Source: Christensenella sp. UBA3798 (GTDB taxonomy: Bacteria > Bacillota > Clostridia > Christensenellales > CAG-1252). Taken from it: DNA of 20,391 bases. Both the position numbers and the translations under genes were made by a program. Of the stretch, positions 6,336 through 13,944 are shown piece after piece. The notes under the pieces were generated by a model. It made no database searches. It saw nothing but the letters and a program-made list of their open reading frames with translations, and was not told where the DNA came from. Each line of letters opens with the position of its first letter. Positions within the stretch are counted from its first letter, which is position 1. The stretch lies in NCBI GenBank assembly GCA_002368735.1, contig DFEQ01000082.1:5084-25474 (forward strand), in the 5' to 3' direction.

Positions 6336-6436
6336 TCGGCAAAGCCGATACATCATGTCACCGAAGGTGATACATCATGCGCCCATAGGGCGTACATCAT
6401 GTCGGCATAGCCGATACATCATTCGCGCTCTGCGCG
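6336..6436. repeat. Mini-hairpin array with 9-nt TACATCATG spacers
   Basis: Five hairpins of 13 nt (5-bp stem, 3-nt loop): TCGGC-AAA-GCCGA, TCACC-GAA-GGTGA, CGCCC-ATA-GGGCG, TCGGC-ATA-GCCGA and CGCGC-TCT-GCGCG. They are separated by TACATCATG at 6349, 6371 and 6393, and TACATCATT at 6415. The period is exactly 22 nt. Stem sequences differ; spacer and geometry are fixed. Confidence 0.9.
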
Positions 6437-6690
6437 CTGCATTCCGCATTCCACTAGCGCGGCATTGCCCCTCGACATTGCCGTGCCCTATACGATACGG
6501 CACTAACGCAACGACTCGAGGGAGCTGCCTTGCTTCGCTCCGAAACTATGTTTCGTTCGCGAGAGGGAGCGTTCATAGGCTCGATCGCTATGCGCTTCCC
6601 TTTTGGCAAGCGCCACTCGCTCCGGAGCCCATTTCCGCTCCCTAAATGAGGATATTTTGGAGCAAATTACGCATTGATCATATCCTTTTC
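6437..6690. other. Gene-free stretch with scattered inverted repeats
   Basis: No credible coding region is seen. Short inverted repeats are present, for example GTGCC/GGCAC near 6480-6505, GGGAGCG/CGCTCCC around 6565-6643, and AGGATAT/ATATCCT around 6651-6687. It lies between convergent mgtE and the polymerase gene and probably consists of decayed copies of the repeat families beside it. Confidence 0.5.
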
Positions 6691-6807
6691 TTCTCGCAAA
6701 GCGAGAAATATCACTTTCGGCAACGCCGAAAATATCACTTGCCGCATCGCGGCAAATATCACTCGGCGTCGTCGCCGAATATCACTGCGTAGGGCGATGT
6801 CCTACGC
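6691..6807 (-). repeat. Mini-hairpin array, GTGATAT spacers, capped by the polymerase stop codon
   Basis: Read on the plus strand: TTCTCGC-AAA-GCGAGAA (6691-6707), TTTCGGC-AAC-GCCGAAA (6715-6731), TTGCCGC-ATC-GCGGCAA (6739-6755), TCGGCG-TCGT-CGCCGA (6763-6778) and GCGTAGG/CCTACGC (6787-6807). They are separated by four exact ATATCAC heptamers (GTGATAT on the minus strand). The period is 24 nt. The last hairpin contains the TAG stop (6802-6804) of the minus-strand Y-family polymerase, so in that mRNA the array forms the immediate 3' UTR. Confidence 0.9.
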
Positions 6808-8061
6808 TTTGTGTCCTCCTATCATCCCATTCCGCTCGATGGCGGTGGCGCCCTTCTCAAGGTCCATGGCGCGGAGGAGGGCATTCTTGCCCATGCGACT
6901 GCGTATCTCCATTGCCGCACGTTCCGCCCGCTTCTCCTTATCCACGCGTTCCGGGTCGGTGAAGAAGTCGTACCCCTCGCACCCTTCGTCCACCACGTCG
7001 TCAAAGGCGATGCCCAGTCGACGAATGGGCACACCCGGGAGAAGGACGTCGTCAAAGAGGCGGGAAACGTGCTCCCTGACCCGCGAGAAGAGTGCGGTCG
7101 CCGCGTCCATGCGCACCCTGCCACCCGTGGATTCGGCGGTGCCGAAGGAATAGCCCACAAAGATGGATACGCCCCCTGCGATGAGGTGCTCCTTCATCAG
7201 TCGGCGACAGCCGTCCAAGGTCATCTCCATCATCACGACGCGCGCCTCCTCGGGGGTGTAATCTTTGGGCAGTATCTGCGAGGAGGACACAGAGCGCGAC
7301 TTGCCCTTATACGCCTTGATGTCCGCGATGGTGCACGTCTCCCTGCCCCAAGCGTGGTCGATGAGGAGCTCCGCATTGATCCCGAAGGTCTTATAGAGCA
7401 GTTCCTCGGGAGCGTGCGCCACGCTCTCCATATCGTAAAGCCCGTATCGCGCAAGGCGGCGCGCCGTCCCGGTGGATATCTGCCAAAAATCGGTGATGGG
7501 ACGATGACGCCACAGCGTTTCCTTGTAACTCTCCTCGCTCAAAATGCCGATATGCTCACGGCTGTGCTTTGCGGTGATATCGAGAGCGATCTTGGCAAGG
7601 TAAAGGTTGGTGCCTATCCCCGCCGTGGCGGGAACGTGCACATCCCGCGCTATCTCGCCCAGCAGAAATTTGGCGTATTCGACGGCGCTCTTTTTATATA
7701 TCTTCAAATAGTCCGTCACGTCCAAAAACGCCTCGTCGATGGAATAGACGTGGATATCCGACTTGTCCATATAGCGAAGGTATAAGCCGTAGATGCGCGC
7801 CGCATAGTCCACGTACATCTTCATCCGCGGACAGGCGACGATATACTTCACCCCTTTTGGTATCTCGCTGAGGCGACAGCGATTGCGCACACCGAGCGCC
7901 TTCATCTTTGGTGAAACGGCTAAGCAAAGCGCATTCTTCCCCCTCGTCTTATCTGCCACGACGAGAGGGGTCTCAAAGGGGTTCAACCCCCGTTCCGCGC
8001 ACTCCACCGAGGCGTAAAAACACTTCATATCGATGCAAAAATACGTCCGTACTTTCTCCAT
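6802..8061 (-). CDS. Y-family (translesion) DNA polymerase, UmuC/DinB/YqjW type
   Basis: This 419-residue protein starts with FCIDMKCFYASVEC, which supplies the first catalytic aspartate (D11). YSIDEAFLDVT supplies D109 and E110. The opening is closest to the Firmicute YqjW/UvrX branch rather than canonical DinB, so I give no symbol. Family members copy damaged DNA with low fidelity. Expression is evidently SOS controlled: a perfect CGAAC-N4-GTTCG LexA box lies just downstream of the promoter -10 box. AAGAGGA is 5 bases before the ATG. The gene ends inside the last hairpin of the 6691-6807 array. The -35 box is inside the ykvI-like gene upstream, but the unit is independently promoted. Confidence 0.93.
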   Translation of the reverse strand: MEKVRTYFCIDMKCFYASVECAERGLNPFETPLVVADKTRGKNALCLAVSPKMKALGVRNRCRLSEIPKGVKYIVACPRMKMYVDYAARIYGLYLRYMDKSDIHVYSIDEAFLDVTDYLKIYKKSAVEYAKFLLGEIARDVHVPATAGIGTNLYLAKIALDITAKHSREHIGILSEESYKETLWRHRPITDFWQISTGTARRLARYGLYDMESVAHAPEELLYKTFGINAELLIDHAWGRETCTIADIKAYKGKSRSVSSSQILPKDYTPEEARVVMMEMTLDGCRRLMKEHLIAGGVSIFVGYSFGTAESTGGRVRMDAATALFSRVREHVSRLFDDVLLPGVPIRRLGIAFDDVVDEGCEGYDFFTDPERVDKEKRAERAAMEIRSRMGKNALLRAMDLEKGATAIERNGMIGGHKA

Positions 8062-8097
8062 ACATTCCTCTTATCATCCGTTGCATTTTTCAGAATG

Positions 8098-8111
8098 CGA
8101 ACAAATGTTCG
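8098..8111. promoter_or_regulatory. LexA (SOS) box of the Y-family polymerase gene
   Basis: CGAACAAATGTTCG is a perfect match to the Gram-positive consensus CGAAC-N4-GTTCG. It lies about 5-20 bases downstream of the -10 box, over the transcription start, where bound LexA would block initiation. Confidence 0.92.
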
Positions 8112-8116
8112 TACTT

Positions 8117-8145
8117 ATTGTATCAACTCTTTTGCCCTCTGTCAA
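8117..8145 (-). promoter_or_regulatory. Sigma-A promoter of the Y-family polymerase gene
   Basis: Minus strand TTGACA (8140-8145), 17 bases, TACAAT (8117-8122). The -35 box and spacer lie within the last codons of the upstream YkvI-like gene, whose stop is at 8123-8125. Confidence 0.9.
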
Positions 8146-9115
8146 TCCCTCGAGCGGAATTTCGGAAAGGATTTTTTTGGAAAAAGCGCGCAAGGAGTGG
8201 AGATAAAAAGGTATAGCCGAGCGCAAAGAGGGTGGCGGCGAGCCCGAGATAGGAGATGGCGGGATAGGTGGCGGCGACGATAGGAGCAAAGCCGAAGCCA
8301 GCGACGGTAACGCCGAGGAGGGTCATAAGAGAAGCGGAGAGAACGCCGTCCCCCGTCCACCTCCGCAGCCGAGAGAGCCCCAAATAGAAGCAACTCGCCA
8401 TAGTGGTAAGAATGGCGAGGAGAAGCGCAACGCGGGCAAAAGTCCCTAAGCCCTCCCTATCCGCCGCCGCAAGGAAGGGCATATCCACGCCGACCGACAC
8501 GCATCGCCGCATAAAAAGCAGCATAACGAATATCACCGCCCCCGAGATAGCCGCCGTGACGAGGCGTTCCGCGCGGGTGCTGCCCTCCCCCGCCTTCGTC
8601 ATCAACGCGCCCGAAAAGAGCAAATTCATCCCCCCGTAAGCAAAGGCGGTCAAGAGGTGCGTCCCGCCGCTGACCTTCCCGCCCGAGCGCGCCCCGACGA
8701 GCACCACGATCCCCACCATAACGGGGAGGGCGACGAGGTTCAAAAAGGACAGTCGCTCGGCGCTTGCAGAGGAGAGGAAGGCGACCGACACGGCAAGGAA
8801 AAGCGACAAACCGCCCTGCCCCGTCAAATCGAAAAGCACCTCTTCCGACGCGGCTATCATCGCAGCGTAGACGGCAAAGGACGAGAGCGAGACCACCCCC
8901 TCCGTCACCGCGCCGACGCGAGGAGGGAGCGCCTCCTTTGCCCCGATCTCCATAAACGCAAAGACGCAGGTCGCCATAAAGAGAGAAGCGGCAACGAGGC
9001 TGATGACGCCGTCCCCGCCGAAAAAGAGCATTATCTCCTGCCCCGTGGCGAACCCCGCCCCCACGACGGAGCCCACGAAGAGCGCCGACACCCGAACGGC
9101 TTTTAAAACTTTCAT
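8123..9115 (-). CDS. YkvI-family membrane transporter-like protein
   Basis: This 330-residue protein has about ten hydrophobic segments. The first carries VGSVVGAGFATGQEI (residues 14-28), the hallmark of the YkvI family, which belongs to the amino acid-polyamine-cation fold group. The substrate is unknown. The start at MKVLKAVRVS fits the family N-terminus, but no Shine-Dalgarno is visible and a terminator hairpin of the upstream TPR gene ends only about 15 bases before it, so expression must rely on read-through or a nearly leaderless transcript. The 3' end carries the promoter of the Y-family polymerase. Confidence 0.85.
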   Translation of the reverse strand: MKVLKAVRVSALFVGSVVGAGFATGQEIMLFFGGDGVISLVAASLFMATCVFAFMEIGAKEALPPRVGAVTEGVVSLSSFAVYAAMIAASEEVLFDLTGQGGLSLFLAVSVAFLSSASAERLSFLNLVALPVMVGIVVLVGARSGGKVSGGTHLLTAFAYGGMNLLFSGALMTKAGEGSTRAERLVTAAISGAVIFVMLLFMRRCVSVGVDMPFLAAADREGLGTFARVALLLAILTTMASCFYLGLSRLRRWTGDGVLSASLMTLLGVTVAGFGFAPIVAATYPAISYLGLAATLFALGYTFLSPLLARFFQKNPFRNSARGIDRGQKS

Positions 9116-9129
9116 ATTGATAGATATGT

Positions 9130-9153
9130 AAAAAAGGCGGCTTCAATGCCGCC
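9130..9153 (-). terminator. Terminator after the TPR gene, abutting the ykvI-like start
   Basis: Minus strand GGCGGC-ATTGAA-GCCGCC followed by six T. It ends about 15 bases before the ATG at 9115, so it separates or attenuates transcription between the two genes. Confidence 0.85.
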
Positions 9154-9159
9154 GAAACG

Positions 9160-10818
9160 TCAGTCCGCGATGATACGGTCGAGCATACGCACCCGCGCCA
9201 TATTGACGCGGCGACGACCGAAGATGAACTGCAAAAGAAAGCGACAGGCGTCCCCCTCCGAGGGCGCGTCTTGAGCGATGGGAATGATGCCTTCTGAAAG
9301 CAGTCGATAGAGAAAGGCGCCGAGAATGACCTCTTCGGACAAGTCCTCCGCCCCGTCCAGGCACAAGATACGCGAAAAGAGGGCGTTGAGCCTCGGCTCG
9401 CACCGGGCGTCCGTCATGCAAAGCAGGAAGGAATAGACCTCCGCATACGCCTTGCGAAGCGATTGCGGCGCGATGGAATAATGCAGGGGCTTTGAGCAAG
9501 GCACGCGCACGGGCACCACCGATTGCGCCACGAAGAGGGACCCCTTCTCCTTACGCAGCCACAGCGCGGCAAAAATCTCCCTCTTCAGCATAAGGTCCAC
9601 GTCGTAACGCAACAGCACCTTGGCAAAAAAGCCGTCCACGTGACGATTGGAAAGGGTGCGAAGATAGCCGACGATGCGCGAAGTGACCTTCTTTTCCCCT
9701 TCCTCCAAGACAAAGAGGAGAGAGGCTCGGAAGGCGTCGTCGGTCAGCATGGATGCGAGGAACTCCTCCTCGTCCCGCGCGTGGCTCAGGACATATCGCT
9801 CCAAGATGCGCACCACCTCGTACGGGAGCCGCCCCGAGAAGCCCGCGTCGCATTTTTTGAGGCGCCGCCACCCCTTCAGAAGAATTTCGCGCGGATACTT
9901 GCGATAGATGGAAAAGAGGGCGGAAAGCTGCTTTTCGCTCCCCTTTTTATCCCCCGCATTGAGGCGGGCGCACGCCGCCACGAAGTAGGCGCCGGGGACG
10001 TAAGGATTGGCTTCCAAAAGTAAGTCGGAAAGGCGAAGCGCCAGCGGGTGATCCCCCACCGCCTCCGCCGTCAAGATGGCGTAATAGATATCGCTGCCCC
10101 CATCCGCCACCGCGGACAATAGGGGGATATATTCCTTCTTTTTAAATCGTACGATGAGGACGTGCAGCACGAAGCCGTTCTTTGGTTCGAGCTTGATCAG
10201 CTCCTCCGCCGTTTGGAGGGCGCGCTCGTTATCCTTGCGCTTCAAGTGGGCGCGCAGGAGGATATTGCGCGCTTCGAGATAATGCTCGGAGCCTTCCCCT
10301 TCCTCCATCGCCAGGCGGATAGCCTCCGCGAATTCCCCGTGATTGAGAGCGTAGTTCGCCCTGAGAAGGGTGGTGGGGTCAGGCTTTTTCTCCTCCTCTT
10401 TTCCCACGAGGAAGAGCCCTTTGTCCTCCGCCCCTTGGTTCTCGGCGTCCAATTCTTCAATGACGGCGTCCATCGCGTCGAGGGTGTCGTCGTCCCCTTC
10501 GTAATGCGCCTTTTTGGCAAGGTAATGGAAGGATTCGTAGAAGTGCCCGAGTTCGCCCGCCACGCGCGCAAGGATATCGTACAGCTCCGCGCGCAGTCCC
10601 GTACCGTAACAGAGAGCCTCCATCGCGCTGTTCGCCGCGTCGTTGTAGCGCCCCATAGCCAAGAGCACTTCCGCCAGCGAAAGTTTATACTCCGCGCACC
10701 CCTTGCCCCGCACGGCGTCCTCTGCGTAAAGAAGAGCGCGGTCAAGTTCACCGCGCGCAAATGCTTCTTTCGATAGCTTGAAAAGCTCCTCGGGAGTACG
10801 GTCAAATTTTATGATCAT
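9160..10818 (-). CDS. TPR-repeat protein, unknown function
   Basis: This 552-residue soluble protein has helical-hairpin repeats of TPR type. The clearest are residues 9-75 (ELFKLSKEAFARGELDRALL, then LSLAEVLLAMGRYNDAANSA) and about 150-215 (LRANYALNHGEFAEAIRLA; LLRAHLKRKDNERALQTAEE). An acidic linker lies at about 108-146. The C-terminal half is helical without a recognised domain. No signal peptide or TM segment is seen. The gene overlaps the end of hslO by 17 bases and lacks a good Shine-Dalgarno, implying translational coupling to Hsp33. A partner role as a scaffold is possible but not shown. It ends at a terminator. Confidence 0.75.
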   Translation of the reverse strand: MIIKFDRTPEELFKLSKEAFARGELDRALLYAEDAVRGKGCAEYKLSLAEVLLAMGRYNDAANSAMEALCYGTGLRAELYDILARVAGELGHFYESFHYLAKKAHYEGDDDTLDAMDAVIEELDAENQGAEDKGLFLVGKEEEKKPDPTTLLRANYALNHGEFAEAIRLAMEEGEGSEHYLEARNILLRAHLKRKDNERALQTAEELIKLEPKNGFVLHVLIVRFKKKEYIPLLSAVADGGSDIYYAILTAEAVGDHPLALRLSDLLLEANPYVPGAYFVAACARLNAGDKKGSEKQLSALFSIYRKYPREILLKGWRRLKKCDAGFSGRLPYEVVRILERYVLSHARDEEEFLASMLTDDAFRASLLFVLEEGEKKVTSRIVGYLRTLSNRHVDGFFAKVLLRYDVDLMLKREIFAALWLRKEKGSLFVAQSVVPVRVPCSKPLHYSIAPQSLRKAYAEVYSFLLCMTDARCEPRLNALFSRILCLDGAEDLSEEVILGAFLYRLLSEGIIPIAQDAPSEGDACRFLLQFIFGRRRVNMARVRMLDRIIAD

Positions 10819-11686
10819 ACTTTTGCCAGATCTCTATAACGTCCTGTTTGGAAAATACGTATTTCGTGCCGCAAAAATGACACACCACCTCGATCTCGCC
10901 CCGCTCCATCAAGAGGTTGACCGAGTCCCCCCTGCCGAGGGCGATGACCGCTTTGCTCATCTGCTCGCGACTGCACTTGCAACGATAAAGAGGGGTAACT
11001 TCGGGGAAATATTCTATCTCGAAGTGTCCGAAATAGTCTTTCAAAATGTCGGAAGGCTCCTTGACCTTCAAGATATCGCCCACGTTTGCAAAGCCGGAGA
11101 CGATGTCCTCCACCACCACGAGGATATGCTCTGGGCAACCGGGCATGGGCTGTACGAGCACGCCGCCCGCCGAAACGCACTTGCCGTCCTCCCCGATGAG
11201 CACTTCGAGGGCGAGCGCCGTCGGCGACCCTTCGCTGCGGGTGAAGTACCAGGCAAAGTCCTCTTCGAGGTTGCCCCTAACGAGCTCGGTCTTCCCGACG
11301 TAGGGGTCCTTGAGCCCGAGGTCCTTGATGACGGTGATAAAGCCTTCGCTGCCGATGCCTTTAAATAGGTCCTGCCGCCCGTTGCCGAGAGGCGGGAGGG
11401 TGGCGTCCGGATGCTCCACGTAGCCCCTGACCTTGCCGCCTGCGTCCGCCGCCACGATGATGGAACCGAGGACGCCCTTGTCCTGCACGTGGACGCTGAG
11501 CTTTTCCTTGTCGCCCTTGAGTTCGTTAGACATATACGCGGCGACCGACAGCACCTTGCCGAGAGCCTCCGCCGCAAGGGGCGAAAGCGAATGCAAGCGG
11601 ATCGCTTCGTTAACAACGTCGGTGGTCTTGAAGGCTACCACCTTGACCTGCCCGTCAAAGACGAGCGCCTTAGCGATAGAGTCCAT
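10802..11686 (-). CDS. hslO: Redox-regulated chaperone Hsp33
   Basis: This 294-residue protein has the standard Hsp33 length and layout. The N-terminal domain includes GYVEHP (88-93) and GSEGFITVIKDLG (112-124). The C-terminal zinc switch uses C236-X-C238 and C269-X2-C272 (RCKC and CHFC), which bind zinc when reduced and form disulfides under oxidative stress, turning the protein into an ATP-independent holdase. It starts directly after the stop codon of the upstream membrane-protein gene (TAAATG), with AGAGGA as ribosome site inside that gene's end. Its own 3' end overlaps the TPR gene. The three genes therefore form one tightly coupled operon from the promoter at 12819-12846. Confidence 0.96.
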   Translation of the reverse strand: MDSIAKALVFDGQVKVVAFKTTDVVNEAIRLHSLSPLAAEALGKVLSVAAYMSNELKGDKEKLSVHVQDKGVLGSIIVAADAGGKVRGYVEHPDATLPPLGNGRQDLFKGIGSEGFITVIKDLGLKDPYVGKTELVRGNLEEDFAWYFTRSEGSPTALALEVLIGEDGKCVSAGGVLVQPMPGCPEHILVVVEDIVSGFANVGDILKVKEPSDILKDYFGHFEIEYFPEVTPLYRCKCSREQMSKAVIALGRGDSVNLLMERGEIEVVCHFCGTKYVFSKQDVIEIWQKYDHKI

Positions 11687-12802
11687 TTATTTTTTCCTCT
11701 TATAAGACACGTGTTTCGTGGCTTTCTTTTTCTTCTTATCGGTGGGAGCATTTTCCTCCGCGTTTGCGGCGGCGTCCTCCGCTCTCTGCTTCGTAGCCTG
11801 CCCGATGGCGCTCTTTTCCTGCTCCTTCTTCTTTTGCTTCGCCTCTTTGTAGGGGTTCACGCCGCGACGAGCGTCCACCTTCATCTTGCCGCCCGACTGT
11901 CCGCTCTCGAACTGCGGGAGGATAAAGTTGCCGAACGCCTTCTGCGCGCAGCTCGTCCACAAGCCCGCGAGGAAGGTAAAGCCCAAGCCGAGCATCAATA
12001 TACCGATGAGGAAATTGAGGACCGAGCCCGCCGCCGAAAGCATAAAGACGCCGATAGTGAACGCCGAAGCGAACAAAGCGCCGGGGAACAAGATCAAGAA
12101 GAGCAGCGCGCTGTTTTTCAAAGAGTCCTTATAGGAGAAGCGATAGCACGCGAAGATGGGCAGGAGGAAGTAGAGGATAGCCACCATGACCCATACGAGA
12201 AGGATGAGGAAGATAAAGAGTATCCACGAGCCTGCGTTCGCCGCGCCCGCCTTCAAAAGGCTGATATGCCAGTAGCAGCCGTACAAGACGCCGCACATGA
12301 TGGCAGCGACGGCAAAAGCGGTGATGAGGAAGGGCTTCCACAGCCTCTTGATGCCGCGGAAGAAGCTCTTGACGGGACGCACGTTCTCCCCCCACATATA
12401 GCCACGCATGCAGTGGAACACGCCCGACAAGCCGAATACCATCGGCACGATGGAGGCGGAGAGCACCGGGATGTACATATTAAAGTAATGCTTGAAGAGG
12501 ATAGCGTACCCTTCCGCCATCGTGTTCACCACGCCGGGATAGCCGATGCCGACCTGCCCGATAAAGTTGTAGCCGCCCGAACCGAAGAAGTAATTCTTGG
12601 CGAGCATGGGCCACACGAAAACGCAAAAGATAAAGGGAAGCGCAAAGATGAAGGCGTACACCAGGTTTATGAGGAGCATTTTGCTGAGGTTTTCCGAAAA
12701 GACGCTGAAAGCGTGCTTGACGGAATGCTGCTCGACCTCACCCGTATTGGTGCGCCTGTCTCTGTCCACTGTCAACTTCAATAATAAATCAACTCTGCTC
12801 AT
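11687..12802 (-). CDS. YesL/DUF624-like six-TM protein with a basic, Lys-rich tail
   Basis: This 371-residue protein has about six TM segments (first near residues 42-68, last near 283-305). Around residues 38-60 and 140-165, NLSKMLLINLVYAF and FFRGIKRLWKPFLI resemble the YesL/DUF624 pattern; this is a moderate-confidence similarity. After the last TM segment comes a hydrophilic tail of about 65 residues ending in KKKKKATKHVSYKRKK, likely cytoplasmic by charge. AGGAG lies 8 bases before the ATG. It is the first gene of the operon with hslO and the TPR gene. Function is unknown; the setting with Hsp33 hints at, but does not prove, an envelope or stress connection. Confidence 0.7.
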   Translation of the reverse strand: MSRVDLLLKLTVDRDRRTNTGEVEQHSVKHAFSVFSENLSKMLLINLVYAFIFALPFIFCVFVWPMLAKNYFFGSGGYNFIGQVGIGYPGVVNTMAEGYAILFKHYFNMYIPVLSASIVPMVFGLSGVFHCMRGYMWGENVRPVKSFFRGIKRLWKPFLITAFAVAAIMCGVLYGCYWHISLLKAGAANAGSWILFIFLILLVWVMVAILYFLLPIFACYRFSYKDSLKNSALLFLILFPGALFASAFTIGVFMLSAAGSVLNFLIGILMLGLGFTFLAGLWTSCAQKAFGNFILPQFESGQSGGKMKVDARRGVNPYKEAKQKKKEQEKSAIGQATKQRAEDAAANAEENAPTDKKKKKATKHVSYKRKK

Positions 12803-12818
12803 ACTTACTCCTGCCCTT

Positions 12819-12846
12819 ATTTTACACTAAAAACTAAAAATATCAA
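12819..12846 (-). promoter_or_regulatory. Promoter of the yesL-like/hslO/TPR operon
   Basis: Minus strand TTGATA (12841-12846), 16 bases, TAAAAT (12819-12824). Spacing and sequence are slightly off consensus. It is divergent from the asd promoter in the same 137-bp gap. Confidence 0.6.
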
Positions 12847-12866
12847 AGTAAATATAAGTCAATTCT

Positions 12867-12895
12867 TTGACATTCACCGTTTTTTTTGTTAGCAT
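12867..12895 (+). promoter_or_regulatory. Promoter of asd
   Basis: TTGACA (12867-12872), 17 bases, TAGCAT (12890-12895). The -35 box is perfect and the -10 weak (4 of 6), with a T-tract in the spacer. Confidence 0.65.
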
Positions 12896-12907
12896 TTATT
12901 GAGAATG

Positions 12908-12923
12908 CGGCGTAATTACGCCG
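12908..12923. promoter_or_regulatory. 16-bp perfect palindrome in the asd leader
   Basis: CGGCGTAATTACGCCG lies just after the predicted transcription start and 7 bases before the GGAGG ribosome site. It could be a repressor operator or, as RNA, a 6-bp hairpin near the 5' end. Confidence 0.6.
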
Positions 12924-12939
12924 AAATAACGGAGGCATT

Positions 12940-13944
12940 ATGAGAAAAATCAATCTCGCCGTCGTAGGCGCGACGGGCATGGTCGGCAATAAATTTTTGG
13001 AAGTGCTCACCGAGCGCAAGCTCCCGGTGGAGAACTATTACCTCTTCGCCAGCGCAAAGAGCGCGGGCAAGGTCATCGACTTTATGGGCAAGCCCCACAC
13101 CGTCATCGAGCTCACCGAGGAGAACGTGAAGAAGGTCAAGGTGGATATCGCTTTGTTCAGCGCGGGCGGCTCGGTCAGCAAGACCTTCGCGCCCATCTTC
13201 GCTTCTCAAGGCGCCATCGTGGTGGATAATAGCAGCCAGTGGCGTATGGATAAGGACGTGCCCCTCGTCGTCCCCGAGGTCAACCCCGACGACGTTATGT
13301 GGAATCACGGCATCATCGCGAACCCCAACTGCTCTACCATTCAGGCAATGCTTGCCTTGAAGCCCCTTGACGAGAAGTATCATATCAAGCGTGTGGTGTA
13401 CTCCACCTATCAGGCGGTCAGCGGCGCCGGCGTGCAGGGATATATGGACCTCAAGGACGGCATCAACGGCGAAGCGCCCAAGAAGTTCCCCTACCCCATC
13501 TTCGGCAACGTCATCCCGCAGATCGACGTCTTCCTCGACAACGGCTACACCAAGGAAGAGGAAAAGATGATCAACGAGACCCGTAAGATCCTCGGCAGAC
13601 CCGACCTCCGCGTCACGGCGACCACCGTCAGAGTCCCCGTCTTCCACGGTCACAGCGAGAGTATCAACATCGAATTTGATAAGCCCTGCACTTTGGAGGG
13701 CATCAAAGAGGCGCTCGCCTCCTTCCCCAACGTCATCCTCGTGGACGACGACAAGAACGCGAAGTACCCGATGCCCATCTACGCCGAGAATCACGACGAA
13801 GTCTATATCGGCCGTATCCGCCTCGACTACAGCGTGGAGAGCGGCTGCAACCTCTTCGTGGTGGCGGACAATATCCGTAAGGGCGCCGCGACGAATGCGG
13901 TGCAGATCGCGCAGCTTCTTCTTGAAAAGGGCCTCGTTAAGTAA
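12940..13944 (+). CDS. asd: Aspartate-semialdehyde dehydrogenase
   Basis: It reduces aspartyl phosphate to aspartate semialdehyde with NADPH, the branch point to lysine/diaminopimelate, threonine and methionine. The 334-residue length is usual. The nucleotide-binding loop is GATGMVG (10-16), SAGGSVS is at 74-80, the catalytic cysteine is C131 in NPNCSTIQ, and STYQAVSGAG is at 155-164. The substrate-binding RVPVFHGHSES is at 231-241, with the catalytic histidine likely H238. GGAGG lies 4 bases before the ATG. It is a single-gene unit with its own promoter; its stop codon overlaps the outer stem of the structured element at 13943-14070. Confidence 0.97.
   Translation: MRKINLAVVGATGMVGNKFLEVLTERKLPVENYYLFASAKSAGKVIDFMGKPHTVIELTEENVKKVKVDIALFSAGGSVSKTFAPIFASQGAIVVDNSSQWRMDKDVPLVVPEVNPDDVMWNHGIIANPNCSTIQAMLALKPLDEKYHIKRVVYSTYQAVSGAGVQGYMDLKDGINGEAPKKFPYPIFGNVIPQIDVFLDNGYTKEEEKMINETRKILGRPDLRVTATTVRVPVFHGHSESINIEFDKPCTLEGIKEALASFPNVILVDDDKNAKYPMPIYAENHDEVYIGRIRLDYSVESGCNLFVVADNIRKGAATNAVQIAQLLLEKGLVK

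Noticed and set aside
6313..6645. 110-codon open frame in the repeat-rich gap
   Set aside because: It runs straight through the hairpin array and has no ribosome site or plausible protein.
6691..6807. CRISPR array
   Set aside because: The variable parts are self-complementary and only 16-21 nt, the constant part is 7 nt, and no cas gene is present; this is the opposite of CRISPR organisation.
11411..12784. 457-codon open frame antisense to hslO and the yesL-like gene
   Set aside because: The product is a low-complexity charged sequence typical of antisense frames; the minus-strand genes have clear domains and operon structure.
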